Of a DNA stretch of 37,273 bases, positions 16,516 to 24,368 are shown piece by piece (the stretch's first letter is position 1; each line of letters opens with the position of its first letter). Source of the DNA: Ferrovibrio sp. (GTDB lineage Bacteria > Pseudomonadota > Alphaproteobacteria > Ferrovibrionales > Ferrovibrionaceae). The stretch covers positions 1 to 37,273 of the forward strand of contig NZ_JANLJJ010000011.1 of NCBI RefSeq assembly GCF_029255545.1, written 5' to 3'. The translations under genes were made by a program, and so were the position numbers. The notes under the pieces were generated by a model, which made no database searches, was not told the DNA's origin, and saw only the letters and a list, made by a program, of their open reading frames with translations.

Positions 16516-17163
16516 ATGTACAAACTGTACTGGGCGCCGGGCACCGCGGCGATGGCACCGCAGGCCGTTCTGGAAGAGATTGGCGCCGCGTACGAGGCAG
16601 TGCAGCTCAATCTTGCCAGCAAGGAGCATGAGCAGGCCGGGTACAGGAGGCTCAATCCCAATGGCCGCATCCCGACCCTGGTGGACGGCGATTTCGTCAT
16701 CTTCGAGACGGCGGCGATCTGCCAGTATTTAAGCGACAAGCATCCCGATGCCAATCTGGCGCCGCCGCTGGGCAGCCATGCCCGGGGCCGCTATTACCAG
16801 TGGCTGACCTACATGACCAATACGGTGCAGGTTGGCTTCATCGACTGGTTCCACCCCGACTGGACCTTTGCCGATCTCGACAGCCAGGCGGCGCTGAAAG
16901 CCGCAGCCGAGCAGAAGCTGTATCGCTCGTTCCAGGTGCTGGACGACGGGATCGGCGGCAACCGCGGCATGATCGGCGACCAGTTCACGGTCTGCGACAT
17001 CTATCTTGCGATGCTGACGCGCTGGAGCCGTTTCCTGGCCAGGCCGATGTGGGAAGGCAAGAATATCCGCCGCGCCGTCGGGACAACCTATGTCCGCCCG
17101 GCCTTCCAGCGCATGATGCAGAAACAGGGCATCACCTGGGCGGAACACTGGCCCCGGGATTAA
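16516..17163 (+). CDS. Glutathione S-transferase family protein
   Basis: A 215-aa GST. The N-terminal thioredoxin-like domain (1 to about 78) carries LYWAPGTAAMAPQAVLEE, the cis-proline motif NGRIPTLVDGDFVIFETAAICQYL (cis-Pro in RIPTL, and the E-T/S glutathione-gamma-Glu contact), and the helical C-terminal domain follows (GDQFTVCDIYLAML, the N-capping-box region). The N-terminal catalytic Ser/Cys/Tyr is not clear: the loop after strand 1 has PGTAAMA. The function is probably glutathione-dependent conjugation or isomerisation, substrate unknown. The 17-base gap to purH suggests read-through. Confidence 0.92.
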   Translation: MYKLYWAPGTAAMAPQAVLEEIGAAYEAVQLNLASKEHEQAGYRRLNPNGRIPTLVDGDFVIFETAAICQYLSDKHPDANLAPPLGSHARGRYYQWLTYMTNTVQVGFIDWFHPDWTFADLDSQAALKAAAEQKLYRSFQVLDDGIGGNRGMIGDQFTVCDIYLAMLTRWSRFLARPMWEGKNIRRAVGTTYVRPAFQRMMQKQGITWAEHWPRD

Positions 17164-17331
17164 GCAGCCCGGCGGAACTTTTCCGCGAATAGAATACGCA
17201 TATAACCAACTGCTGGGTATGCGGCCCGCCAGACCGTAGGCCGGTCTGAACAACCCCCCTTGTCCGGCACAGACCCACGCGCCAATATGACAGCGGATGG
17301 GGCGTTATCTCTTTTTCCGTGGAGATTCCGC
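17164..17331 (+). promoter_or_regulatory. Leader region of cfa with two small hairpins
   Basis: The gap holds GCGGAA-CTT-TTCCGC at 17172-17186 and CAGACCG-TAGGC-CGGTCTG at 17230-17248, both perfect but short stems without U-tracts, so they are not intrinsic terminators. TATAAC at 17201-17206 may be a -10 for cfa but has no good -35. An SD GGAG lies at 17321-17324. Confidence 0.3.
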
Positions 17332-18594
17332 ATGCTGCTTAATGGCGTCCTTAAACGGCTGGTGAAAACCGGCGCGCTGACGGTGATCAACCATAATGGG
17401 CGGGTTCGCCATTATGGCATCGCCGCCAATGGCGATGTGCCGGATGACCGCAGGGTCGTGATCTGCCTGCACAAGCCAACGACCGCATGGCGTCTGGCCC
17501 TGAATCCAAAACTGGCGCTCGGTGAAGCCTATATGGATGGCGACCTGACCATCGAGCAGGGATCGATTTTCGATTTCCTGACCACGGTGGTGCAGGACAT
17601 GGGACCGCATGGCGCGCTGCCCTTCCAGGGCATCCAGCGTCTGTTCGAACGTGGCCTGCGCCTGTGGTACCAGTTCAATCCGGAAGCCGCCGCCAGCCGC
17701 CGCGTACGACATCACTACGATCTCGATGGCCGGCTCTACGACCTGTTCCTCGATACCGACAAGCAGTATTCCTGCGCCTATTTCCCGACGCCCGACGCCA
17801 CGCTGGAACAGGCGCAACTGGCCAAGAAGCGCCACATCGCCGCCAAGCTGAAGCTGCAGCCCGGGATGAAGGTGCTGGAAATCGGCTGCGGCTGGGGCGG
17901 GCTGGCGCTGTATCTGGCCGAGACCTGCGGGGTCGAGGTCACCGGCATCACGCTGAGCCACGAACAGCATGCCATCGCCACCCGCCGCGCCCAGGAACGG
18001 GGTTTAAGCGACCGGGTGAAATTCCAGATCTGCGACTATCGCAACATGGCTGGCCAGTATGACCGCATCGTCAGCGTGGGCATGTTCGAACATGTTGGCG
18101 TCCCGCATTACCGCGCGTATTTCGCCGGCATCCATCGCCTGCTGAAAGACGATGGCGTCGCCCTGCTGCATTCCATCGGCCGTTCGGAAGGCCCCGGCAC
18201 CACGCCGGCCTTCATCCGCAAATACATCTTCCCCGGCGGCTATATCCCGGCGCTCTCGGAAGTGATCCCCGTGGTCGAGCAGAGCCAGCTCTGGGTGACC
18301 GATATCGAGATCCTGCGCCTGCATTACGCCGAGACGCTGAAACACTGGCGCGAGCGGTTCCTGGCCCAGTGGGACAAGGCCAGGGCGCTGTATGACGAGC
18401 GCTTCTGCCGCATGTGGGAATTCTATCTGGCGGCCTCGGAAGTCACCTTCCGCCACTGGGGCCACATGGTGTTCCAGGCCCAGCTCACCAAGCATCTCGA
18501 CACCCTGCCGATCACGCGGGATTACATCCTGGAGGATGAGCGCAGCCTGGCCGCCCGCGAGAAGCCGCAGCGGCCATTCGCCAAGACGGCGTAA
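17332..18594 (+). CDS. cfa: Cyclopropane-fatty-acyl-phospholipid synthase
   Basis: Adds a methylene group from S-adenosylmethionine across the double bond of unsaturated phospholipid acyl chains, at the inner membrane surface; typically a stationary-phase and acid-stress enzyme. The 420-aa product has the N-terminal lipid-binding domain (LKLALGEAYMDGDL-type segment near residues 55-70) and the SAM domain with VLEIGCGWGGLALYLAE (motif I). GITLSHEQ, SVGMFEHVG and LHSIGR follow in the right order, as does FIRKYIFPGGYIPAL. The ATG at 17332 is chosen: GGAG is 7 bases upstream and family members begin near this MLLNGVLKRLVKTG segment. The frame is open to a TTG at 17260. A terminator follows the stop. 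Confidence 0.95.
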   Translation: MLLNGVLKRLVKTGALTVINHNGRVRHYGIAANGDVPDDRRVVICLHKPTTAWRLALNPKLALGEAYMDGDLTIEQGSIFDFLTTVVQDMGPHGALPFQGIQRLFERGLRLWYQFNPEAAASRRVRHHYDLDGRLYDLFLDTDKQYSCAYFPTPDATLEQAQLAKKRHIAAKLKLQPGMKVLEIGCGWGGLALYLAETCGVEVTGITLSHEQHAIATRRAQERGLSDRVKFQICDYRNMAGQYDRIVSVGMFEHVGVPHYRAYFAGIHRLLKDDGVALLHSIGRSEGPGTTPAFIRKYIFPGGYIPALSEVIPVVEQSQLWVTDIEILRLHYAETLKHWRERFLAQWDKARALYDERFCRMWEFYLAASEVTFRHWGHMVFQAQLTKHLDTLPITRDYILEDERSLAAREKPQRPFAKTA

Positions 18595-18615
18595 TCGGAG
18601 AAAATGCAAACAAAA

Positions 18616-18650
18616 AAAGAGCCGGCGCGTCAGTCGCGCACCGGCTCTTT
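18616..18650. terminator. Bidirectional terminator between cfa and the MFS gene
   Basis: AAAGAGCCGG (18616-18625) and CCGGCTCTTT (18641-18650) form a perfect 10-bp stem, extended inside by a CGCG/CGCG pairing. The flanks are A-rich on the left (seven A) and T-containing on the right, so it can serve both convergent genes. Its right part lies within the last codons of the minus-strand MFS gene, whose stop is at 18630-18632. Confidence 0.85.
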
Positions 18651-20027
18651 GACTTTCCACAGCAGCACGAACCCGACGGCCAGGAAGACCAGCACGATAC
18701 CGGCGGCGATGCGCTGGGTGGCGAACACCGCCGTGGCGACACCGATCAGCAAAGGCGCCAGGAAAGTGGTGGCGCGGCCCGACAGCGCGAAGATGCCGTA
18801 GAACTCACCGACCATGGCTGGTGGACTCAAGCGCGCAACCAGGGTGCGGCTGGCCGCCTGCATCGGCCCCATGCCAAGGCCCAGCAGCACGGCGCAAAGG
18901 AAAAACACCTGCTCGCCGGTGGCGCTGAACAGGCCGGCGCCCTCAGCGCGCGGCGCCACCTCGATGACGAACAGAATCCTGTCGGCGGTGATCGAGAGAA
19001 TGCCCAGCGTGCCGAGCGCCACCGAGACGATGGCGAACTGCACGGCGCGCTTGGAGCCGATGCGGTCGTCCAGCCAGCCGCCGGCGATCACCGCCGGAAT
19101 CGCGATCACGTTCAGCGCGATGCCGAACAGGCCAAGCTCCGTCGTACCCCAGCCGAAAATGCCGGCGGCATAAATGCCGCCGAAGCCGATGATCGCCACC
19201 AGGCCGTCGTAATAGATCATGTAGGCGATCAGGAAGCGCAGCAGGTTACCGTATTCCCGCATATGCCGCACGGTGGCGAAAACCTGCGCGATGCCGGCCT
19301 TTGCCACGACGGAAAACGGCCGGCCGGAACCGGGGCGGTCGGGTGTGAACAGAAACATCGGCAGCACGAACAGCGCCACCCAGAGCGCGGTGGCCGGGCC
19401 GATGATCCGCTCGGCCTCGAAACTGTCGCGTTTCAGGCCCAGCAGGGCTTCGCCGTCCGGCGGCTTGATGCCGATCAGTTCGGGCTGCGAGACGATCAGC
19501 ACGGCAAACAGCGCGATCAGGCCACCGGCATAGCCCAGGCCCCAGCCGATGCCGCTCAGGCGTCCGACATGGCGCGGCGTTTCCAGCGCCGGTAGCAGCG
19601 CGTTGTTGAACATGATCGAGTATTCGGCCGCGATATTGGCCAGCACGAGGCCGAGGATCACCAGCGGCAGCAATTGCAGCTGCCCCGGCTGGGCCAGCCA
19701 CAGGATGGCGCAGCCAAATGCCAACAGGATCTGGAACACGAACAGCCAGGGCTTGCGCCGGCCGCCGGCATCGGCAATGGCGCCGAGGAACGGGGCGCCA
19801 AGCGCCACGATCGCCGCCGAGAAGGCCTGGGTAAAACCCCACAGCGACTGGCCTTCGACGGCGTTTCCGATCACCTTGGTGGTGAAATAGGGCGCGAAGA
19901 TGAAGGTGGTGATGACCGTGAAATAGGGCTGGTTGGCCCAGTCAAACATCGCCCAGGACAGCCGCGCCATCCGCGAGGCCGGCACCCGTTCTGTCGCTCC
20001 GATTACTGCCTCCCCCGCCGACGGCAT
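18630..20027 (-). CDS. UMF1-family MFS transporter
   Basis: An inner-membrane transporter of about 465 aa with roughly 12 membrane helices, of the UMF1/Atg22-like branch of the major facilitator superfamily. The diagnostic N-terminus is LSWAMFDWANQPYFTVITTFIFAPYF, close to the WalyDWANSAy...TFIFapYF pattern of this branch. Also seen are GAIADAGGRRKPWL (helix 2-3 loop) and RTLVARLSPPAMVGEFYGIFALSG. Its substrate is unknown; relatives have been proposed to export amino acids. The frame begins at an ATG at 20036, but ACGAGG touches that codon; the ATG three codons later at 20027 has proper spacing and is preferred. A promoter candidate lies at 20091-20119. Confidence 0.88.
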   Translation of the reverse strand: MPSAGEAVIGATERVPASRMARLSWAMFDWANQPYFTVITTFIFAPYFTTKVIGNAVEGQSLWGFTQAFSAAIVALGAPFLGAIADAGGRRKPWLFVFQILLAFGCAILWLAQPGQLQLLPLVILGLVLANIAAEYSIMFNNALLPALETPRHVGRLSGIGWGLGYAGGLIALFAVLIVSQPELIGIKPPDGEALLGLKRDSFEAERIIGPATALWVALFVLPMFLFTPDRPGSGRPFSVVAKAGIAQVFATVRHMREYGNLLRFLIAYMIYYDGLVAIIGFGGIYAAGIFGWGTTELGLFGIALNVIAIPAVIAGGWLDDRIGSKRAVQFAIVSVALGTLGILSITADRILFVIEVAPRAEGAGLFSATGEQVFFLCAVLLGLGMGPMQAASRTLVARLSPPAMVGEFYGIFALSGRATTFLAPLLIGVATAVFATQRIAAGIVLVFLAVGFVLLWKVKEPVRD

Positions 20028-20370
20028 CACGCGCATCCTCGTTTTGTCTGCTTATTCAGCATCCTAGTCTGCTTCTCCGGCGCTTCACCAATATTAATTT
20101 AGCGCTATACGATTGCCATGACAGCGCCATGACGCCCAGCACGCGCAGTCCACCAGCCAAATTGGTCCGAGTGGTTCGAGCGGCATGTCGCGCCTACCTG
20201 TCCGGATCAACCGCGTGTCCGGACTACCGCGCAGAGCGATGCCCTTTTTCGCGCCAGCCCGTTTTCCGCGCGACTTGGTCTTGCCAAATCCAGTCATACG
20301 ATGACAAACTAATTTCAATGCGCAGTTCCCTCACGCCGAGGGGCGCATGATCCAACGGGGAGATTATCGA
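20028..20370. other. Divergent regulatory region between the MFS and TRAP genes
   Basis: About 340 bases without a credible gene. For the minus strand, ATGGCA (20119-20114), 17 bases and TAATAT (20096-20091) form a plausible MFS promoter. For the plus strand, TTGGTC (20275-20280), 16 bases and TACGAT (20297-20302) could drive the TRAP operon. TGTCCGGA occurs twice as a direct repeat (20199-20206 and 20216-20223), each followed by a CCGCG-containing segment, in a position suited to an activator or repressor. A 73-codon open frame crosses the region but lacks an SD and family signals. A strong SD, GGGGAGA, lies at 20357-20363 before dctP. Confidence 0.4.
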
Positions 20371-21357
20371 ATGTCTTACAAGACGTGGCTTTCCGCTGCC
20401 GTGATCGGCGGCGCGCTGGTGGTTGGTGCGCAGGGTGCGGCGCTGGCCCAGGCCAAGTGGGATCTGCCGGGCGCTTATCCGGCAGGCAACTTCCACACCA
20501 AGAACATGGTGCAGTTCGCCGAAGACGTGAAGCAGATGTCGGGTGGCAAGCTGCAGATCACGGTGCATCCGGGCGCCTCGCTGTTCAAGGCCCCCGAGAT
20601 CAAGCGCGCGGTGCAGACCGGCCAGGTTCAGATCGGCGAAGTGCTGATGGTGAACGTCGAAAACGAGATTCCGGTCTTTGGCGCCGACGGCGTGCCTTTC
20701 CTGGCCACCAGCTTCGATGCTGCCGCCAAGCTGTGGACCGCGCAGAAGCCGGTGATCGAGAAGAAACTGGCCGAGCAGGGCATGACGGTGCTGTATGCCG
20801 TGCCGTGGCCGCCGCAGGGCATCTATACGAAGAAGGACGTCAACAAGATCGAGGATCTGAAGGGCGTCAAGTGGCGCGCCTACAGCCCGGCCACCTCGCG
20901 CATCGCCGAACTGGTGCAGGCGCAGCCGGTGACCATCCAGGTTGCCGAACTGGCGCAGGCGCTGGCCACCGGCGTAGTCGACACCATGATGACCTCGGGT
21001 GCGACCGGACGTGATTCCAAGGTCTGGGAAAGCCTGACCCACTATTACGATACCCAGGCCTGGCTGCCCAAGAACCTGGTCTTCGTGAACAACGATGCCT
21101 TCAAGAAACTGGATGCCGCCACCCAGAAAGCGGTGAAGGATGCCGCCGCCGCCGCCGAGAAGCGCGGCTGGGCAACGTCGAAGACGGAAACCGAATCGGC
21201 CAAGGCCGACCTCGTCAAGAACGGCATGAAGGTACAGCCGCCCAGCGCCGAACTGAAAGCCGGCCTGGAGAAGGTGGGCGCCACCATGATCGAGGAATGG
21301 GTCAAGAAGACGGGGGCCGACGGCAAGGCCATCGTCGACAGCTACAAGAAGATGTAA
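20371..21357 (+). CDS. dctP: TRAP transporter substrate-binding protein, DctP family
   Basis: Periplasmic binding protein of a TRAP transporter, 328 aa. The signal peptide has MSYK, a hydrophobic core (WLSAAVIGGALVVGAQGAAL) and probable cleavage after ALAQA (residue 28). The mature protein shows GGKLQITVHPGASL and VQTGQVQIGEVL, and then the family motif DLKGVKWRAYSPATSRI with R169, the arginine expected to bind the ligand carboxylate. PVTIQVAELAQALATGVVDTM follows, also typical. The ligand is therefore probably a carboxylate; the neighbouring transaminase hints at an amino or keto acid. The start at 20371 has GGGGAGA 7 bases upstream. A strong hairpin separates it from dctQ, as expected for a binding protein needed in excess. 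Confidence 0.94.
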   Translation: MSYKTWLSAAVIGGALVVGAQGAALAQAKWDLPGAYPAGNFHTKNMVQFAEDVKQMSGGKLQITVHPGASLFKAPEIKRAVQTGQVQIGEVLMVNVENEIPVFGADGVPFLATSFDAAAKLWTAQKPVIEKKLAEQGMTVLYAVPWPPQGIYTKKDVNKIEDLKGVKWRAYSPATSRIAELVQAQPVTIQVAELAQALATGVVDTMMTSGATGRDSKVWESLTHYYDTQAWLPKNLVFVNNDAFKKLDAATQKAVKDAAAAAEKRGWATSKTETESAKADLVKNGMKVQPPSAELKAGLEKVGATMIEEWVKKTGADGKAIVDSYKKM

Positions 21358-21364
21358 CGACCAG

Positions 21365-21399
21365 CCGGGCGGGACCTAAAAACCCCGCCCGGTTCTTTT
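21365..21399 (+). terminator. Terminator/attenuator between dctP and dctQ
   Basis: CCGGGCGGG (21365-21373) pairs with CCCGCCCGG (21384-21392) across a 10-base A-rich loop, followed by TTCTTTT. The stem is perfect over 9 bp. It starts 8 bases after the dctP stop and ends about 20 bases before the dctQ ATG. It probably allows partial read-through and protects the dctP message end. Confidence 0.85.
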
Positions 21400-21417
21400 C
21401 CGGATTACGGCTCTCCC

Positions 21418-21927
21418 ATGCATTCTCCACTTGCTCCTTTATATCGGGCCAGTCTCTGGCTCGCCGGCCTGTTCATGATCGCCCTGCTGGCGACGATCAT
21501 CCTCAGCATCCTCGGCCGCCAGTTCAATTTCTACATCCGCGGGATCGACTCCTATGCCGGCTACTTTATGGCCGCCGCGTCGTTCCTGGCGCTGGCCGGC
21601 ACGCTGGTCAAAGGCGACCATATCCGCGTCACCCTGGTGATCAGCCGCTTCACCGGCAAATCCCGCCGCAGGCTGGAGCTGTTCTGCCTGATCCTGGCCA
21701 TCGCCATCTCAGGCGCCTTCGCCTTCTATACCGTGAAAATGGCCTGGTGGTCATACAAGTTCAACGATATCAGCACCGCGAACGATGCGACGCCGCTGTG
21801 GATTCCGCAGCTCGCCATGGCGCTTGGTACGGTGGTCTTCTGCATCGCCTTCATCGAGGAATTGATCCTCGTCCTGCGCGGCAAGCCGCTGGGCGGCCAG
21901 AACGCCGAACTCGCCCGCACCGAATAG
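21418..21927 (+). CDS. dctQ: TRAP transporter small permease, DctQ family
   Basis: Small membrane subunit that pairs with DctM, 169 aa, with four hydrophobic segments (about 10-32, 46-66, 82-103 and 127-150). GIDSYAGYFMAAASFLALAGTLVKGDHIRV carries the conserved E/D-x-x-x-G-x-F and H-I-R-V features of DctQ, between helices 2 and 3. The ATG at 21418 follows the dctP hairpin, and its stop lies 8 bases before dctM. No odd features. Confidence 0.93.
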   Translation: MHSPLAPLYRASLWLAGLFMIALLATIILSILGRQFNFYIRGIDSYAGYFMAAASFLALAGTLVKGDHIRVTLVISRFTGKSRRRLELFCLILAIAISGAFAFYTVKMAWWSYKFNDISTANDATPLWIPQLAMALGTVVFCIAFIEELILVLRGKPLGGQNAELARTE

Positions 21928-21935
21928 GCCCTGAC

Positions 21936-23246
21936 ATGGACCAGATCGTTATCGCCGTTTTCCTGATCGCTGCCCTGTTCGCGCTGTTTGCCGCCGGTTT
22001 GTGGATCGGCCTTGGCCTGCTGGCCTGCGGCTGGCTCGCCATGGCCCTGTTCACCTCGCGCCCAGTGGGCGATGCCATGGTCACCACCATCTGGGGCGCC
22101 AGCTCAAGCTGGACGCTCACCGCCCTGCCGATGTTCATCTGGATGGGCGAAATCCTGTTCCGCACCAAGCTGTCGGAAGACATGTTCCGTGGCCTGGCCC
22201 CGTGGATGACGCGCATTCCCGGCCGCCTGCTGCACACCAACGTGATCGGCTGCACAATTTTCGCCGCGGTTTCCGGTTCGTCGGCCGCCACCTGCGCCAC
22301 CATCGGAAAAATGAGCATCCCGGAACTGCGCGCGCGCAACTATCCGGAAGACCTGGTGATCGGCACGCTGGCCGGCGCCGGCACGCTGGGCCTGCTGATC
22401 CCGCCGTCGCTGATCATGATCGTCTACGGCGTGGCCACCGACGTCTCGATCTCCAAGCTGTTCATCGGCGGCGTGCTGCCCGGCATCCTTCTGGCCGTGC
22501 TGTTCATGGGCTATATCATCGTCTGGTCGCTGCTCAATCCGGGCCGGATTCCAAAACCGACCGAGCAATATACTTTCCGGCAGAAAGTCTGGGCCTCGCG
22601 CCACCTGCTGCCCACCGTCGGCCTGATCGTGGCCGTGCTGGGTTCGATCTACACCGGCATCGCCACGGCCACCGAGGCCGCAGGCCTGGGCGTCGTCGGC
22701 GCGCTGATCGTGGCCAAGACCCAGGGCACGCTGAGCTGGAAAACCTTTACCGACAGTCTGCTGGGCGCGACGCGCTTAAGCTGCATGATCGCGCTGATCC
22801 TGGCCGGCGCCGCCTTCCTGACGCTGGCCATGGGTTTCACCGGCCTGCCGCGTCATCTGGCCGACTGGATCGACAAGATGGACCTGAGCGCCGGCGCGCT
22901 GATCGTCGTGCTGATGGTGTTCTACATCGTGCTGGGCTGCTTCCTGGACGGCATCTCGATGGTGGTGCTGACCATGGCCATCGTGCTGCCGATGATCGAA
23001 CGCGTCGGCATCGATCTGGTCTGGTTCGGCATCTTCCTGGTCCTGGTAGTCGAGATGGCGCAGATCACGCCGCCCGTGGGCTTCAATCTGTTTGTTCTGC
23101 AGGGCATGACCGGACACCAGATCACTTACATCGCCAAGACGGCCCTGCCGCTATTCGCGCTGATGTGCGTGGCGGTGGCGCTGATCTATTTCGTGCCCGG
23201 ACTGGTCACCTGGCTGCCGAGCAAGATGATCGGCGGCGCCGGCTGA
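21936..23246 (+). CDS. dctM: TRAP transporter large permease, DctM family
   Basis: Large membrane subunit that carries out sodium- or proton-coupled uptake, 436 aa, about 12 helices. Family signatures are WTLTALPMFIWMGEIL (about 57-72), the GCTIFAAVSGSSAATCATIGKMSIPEL segment near 105-130, LAGAGTLGLLIPPSLIMIVYG (about 144-164), and near the C-terminus VVEMAQITPPVGFNLFVLQG. The start at 21936 matches DctM proteins; the same frame happens to be open for 213 codons upstream, through dctQ and the end of dctP, but that part has no meaning. RidA follows after 18 bases. Confidence 0.95.
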   Translation: MDQIVIAVFLIAALFALFAAGLWIGLGLLACGWLAMALFTSRPVGDAMVTTIWGASSSWTLTALPMFIWMGEILFRTKLSEDMFRGLAPWMTRIPGRLLHTNVIGCTIFAAVSGSSAATCATIGKMSIPELRARNYPEDLVIGTLAGAGTLGLLIPPSLIMIVYGVATDVSISKLFIGGVLPGILLAVLFMGYIIVWSLLNPGRIPKPTEQYTFRQKVWASRHLLPTVGLIVAVLGSIYTGIATATEAAGLGVVGALIVAKTQGTLSWKTFTDSLLGATRLSCMIALILAGAAFLTLAMGFTGLPRHLADWIDKMDLSAGALIVVLMVFYIVLGCFLDGISMVVLTMAIVLPMIERVGIDLVWFGIFLVLVVEMAQITPPVGFNLFVLQGMTGHQITYIAKTALPLFALMCVAVALIYFVPGLVTWLPSKMIGGAG

Positions 23247-23264
23247 GGGCTGAGGAGCAGGATC

Positions 23265-23618
23265 ATGCTGCCCATCACGCGTTTTGCCGGCATGGCGCCG
23301 GGCCGCAGCCGGGCTGTCGCTTACGGCAATCTGGTCTTTACCGTCGCCGTGGCCGATACCGCCGAGCAGGACATGCGCAAGCAGGCCCACGAGACCCTGG
23401 CCAAGATCGACAAACATCTGACCGAGGCAGGCACCGACAAGTCGCGCCTGCTCTCAGTCACCGTCTACATCGCCGACATGGCGCTGAAGCAGCAGATGAA
23501 CGATGTCTGGCTCGACTGGGTCGACCGCGCCAACGAGCCCCAGCGCGCCTGCATCGGCGCCACGCTGGAATATCCGCACATGATCGAGGTCGTTGCCGTC
23601 GCCGCGACCAAGGGCTGA
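23265..23618 (+). CDS. RidA (YjgF/YER057c/UK114) family protein
   Basis: A 117-aa trimeric-fold Rid protein. R94 (in EPQRACIGA) aligns with the catalytic arginine of RidA that holds the imine/enamine carboxylate, and E108 (HMIEVVAVA) with the conserved glutamate. AYGNLVFTVAVA and LLSVTVYIADM match the first and middle strands. RidA-type enzymes hydrolyse reactive enamines and imines released by PLP enzymes and amino acid oxidases. Its place, in the TRAP operon and next to a PLP transaminase, fits this. It may belong to a Rid subgroup other than archetypal RidA, since the usual GP(Y/F)S.A N-terminal motif is replaced by APGRSRAVAYG. Confidence 0.9.
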   Translation: MLPITRFAGMAPGRSRAVAYGNLVFTVAVADTAEQDMRKQAHETLAKIDKHLTEAGTDKSRLLSVTVYIADMALKQQMNDVWLDWVDRANEPQRACIGATLEYPHMIEVVAVAATKG

Positions 23619-23630
23619 TCGCGACGCGCC

Positions 23631-24182
23631 CTAGAAACTGGGCGGCGTGCAGGCGCTGATCACCTCGCAGGGCTCCTTGCTTAAGTTGCGGAAGCGGTGC
23701 GGCTGCGCGCTTTCGAAATAATAGGCATCGCCCGGCCCCAGCACGCGGGCCTGGCCGGCCACCGTCACCTCGATGCGGCCGCGGATCACCACGCCGCCCT
23801 CCTCGCCCTCATGCCGCAGCATGACGCGGCCGGTATCGGCACCGGGCGCATAGCGCTCGACCAGGATTTGCAGGGCCCGCCCGCTTAAGTCCGCGCCAAT
23901 CTGGCGGTAACTGATCTTGCCCTTGCCCACCTCGGCCAGTTCCTCGGCGGCATAGAAAGCCTTGCGCGGCGCCGGCTGCTCCTCCATGGCGAAGAATTCC
24001 GCCAGGCCCATCGGCAGGCCGTCGAGCACGCGCTTCAGCGCGCCGACCGAGGGATTCACCTGGTTCGATTCGATCAGCGAGATGGTGGCATTGGTCACCC
24101 CGGCGCGGCGCGCCAGTTCGCGCTGCGACAATTTGCGGGCGATCCGCACGCCTTTCAGGCGGCTGCCAATGTCGATCTCCAT
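23631..24182 (-). CDS. XRE-family HTH regulator with C-terminal cupin, PuuR-like
   Basis: A 183-aa transcription factor. The N-terminal XRE helix-turn-helix (about 7-61) reads LKGVRIARKLSQRELARRAGVTNATISLIESNQ, and the C-terminal cupin (about 105-180) has RHEGEEGGVVIRGRIEV and LGPGDAYYFESAQPHRF. The architecture is that of PuuR and related repressors of amine and amino acid catabolism, in which the cupin binds a small ligand. It converges on ridA (12-base gap) and diverges from the transaminase. A PuuR-box-like sequence at 24212-24226 covers its own -10, so self-repression and control of the transaminase are likely. The ligand is unknown. Confidence 0.92.
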   Translation of the reverse strand: MEIDIGSRLKGVRIARKLSQRELARRAGVTNATISLIESNQVNPSVGALKRVLDGLPMGLAEFFAMEEQPAPRKAFYAAEELAEVGKGKISYRQIGADLSGRALQILVERYAPGADTGRVMLRHEGEEGGVVIRGRIEVTVAGQARVLGPGDAYYFESAQPHRFRNLSKEPCEVISACTPPSF

Positions 24183-24211
24183 GCCGGGGCTCCATCAGCC
24201 TGTTTCTGTGT

Positions 24212-24246
24212 TGATTATATTGAACATCTTGGCAGTGCGCTTCAAT
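24212..24246. promoter_or_regulatory. PuuR-box-like operator and -10 of the XRE-cupin gene
   Basis: TGATTATATTGAACA at 24212-24226 agrees at 11 of 15 positions with the E. coli PuuR site as I remember it (AAAATATAATGAACA). It contains ATTATA (24214-24219), which is a perfect TATAAT -10 for the minus-strand regulator gene; the -35 is poor. ATTGAA (24219-24224) and TTCAAT (24241-24246) form an inverted repeat with 16 bases between, suggesting two half-sites. Confidence 0.5.
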
Positions 24247-24368
24247 GATTTCAATTGCTTAACAAAAACAAGAAAAGCGTTGTTTCGGCATCTCAAACTC
24301 CCCGATTATCGGCAGCGGAATTGCACTTCACGTCCCTGCCGCCGCCTGTCTTACGGAGACTTAAATCC

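Noticed and set aside
20129-20350. A 73-codon plus-strand frame in the MFS/dctP gap
   Set aside because: No SD, no recognisable protein features, and it overlaps likely promoter elements.
21297-21935. Apparent 213-codon N-terminal extension of dctM
   Set aside because: It crosses dctQ and the end of dctP in another frame; DctM proteins start at MDQIVIAVFL-like sequence at 21936.
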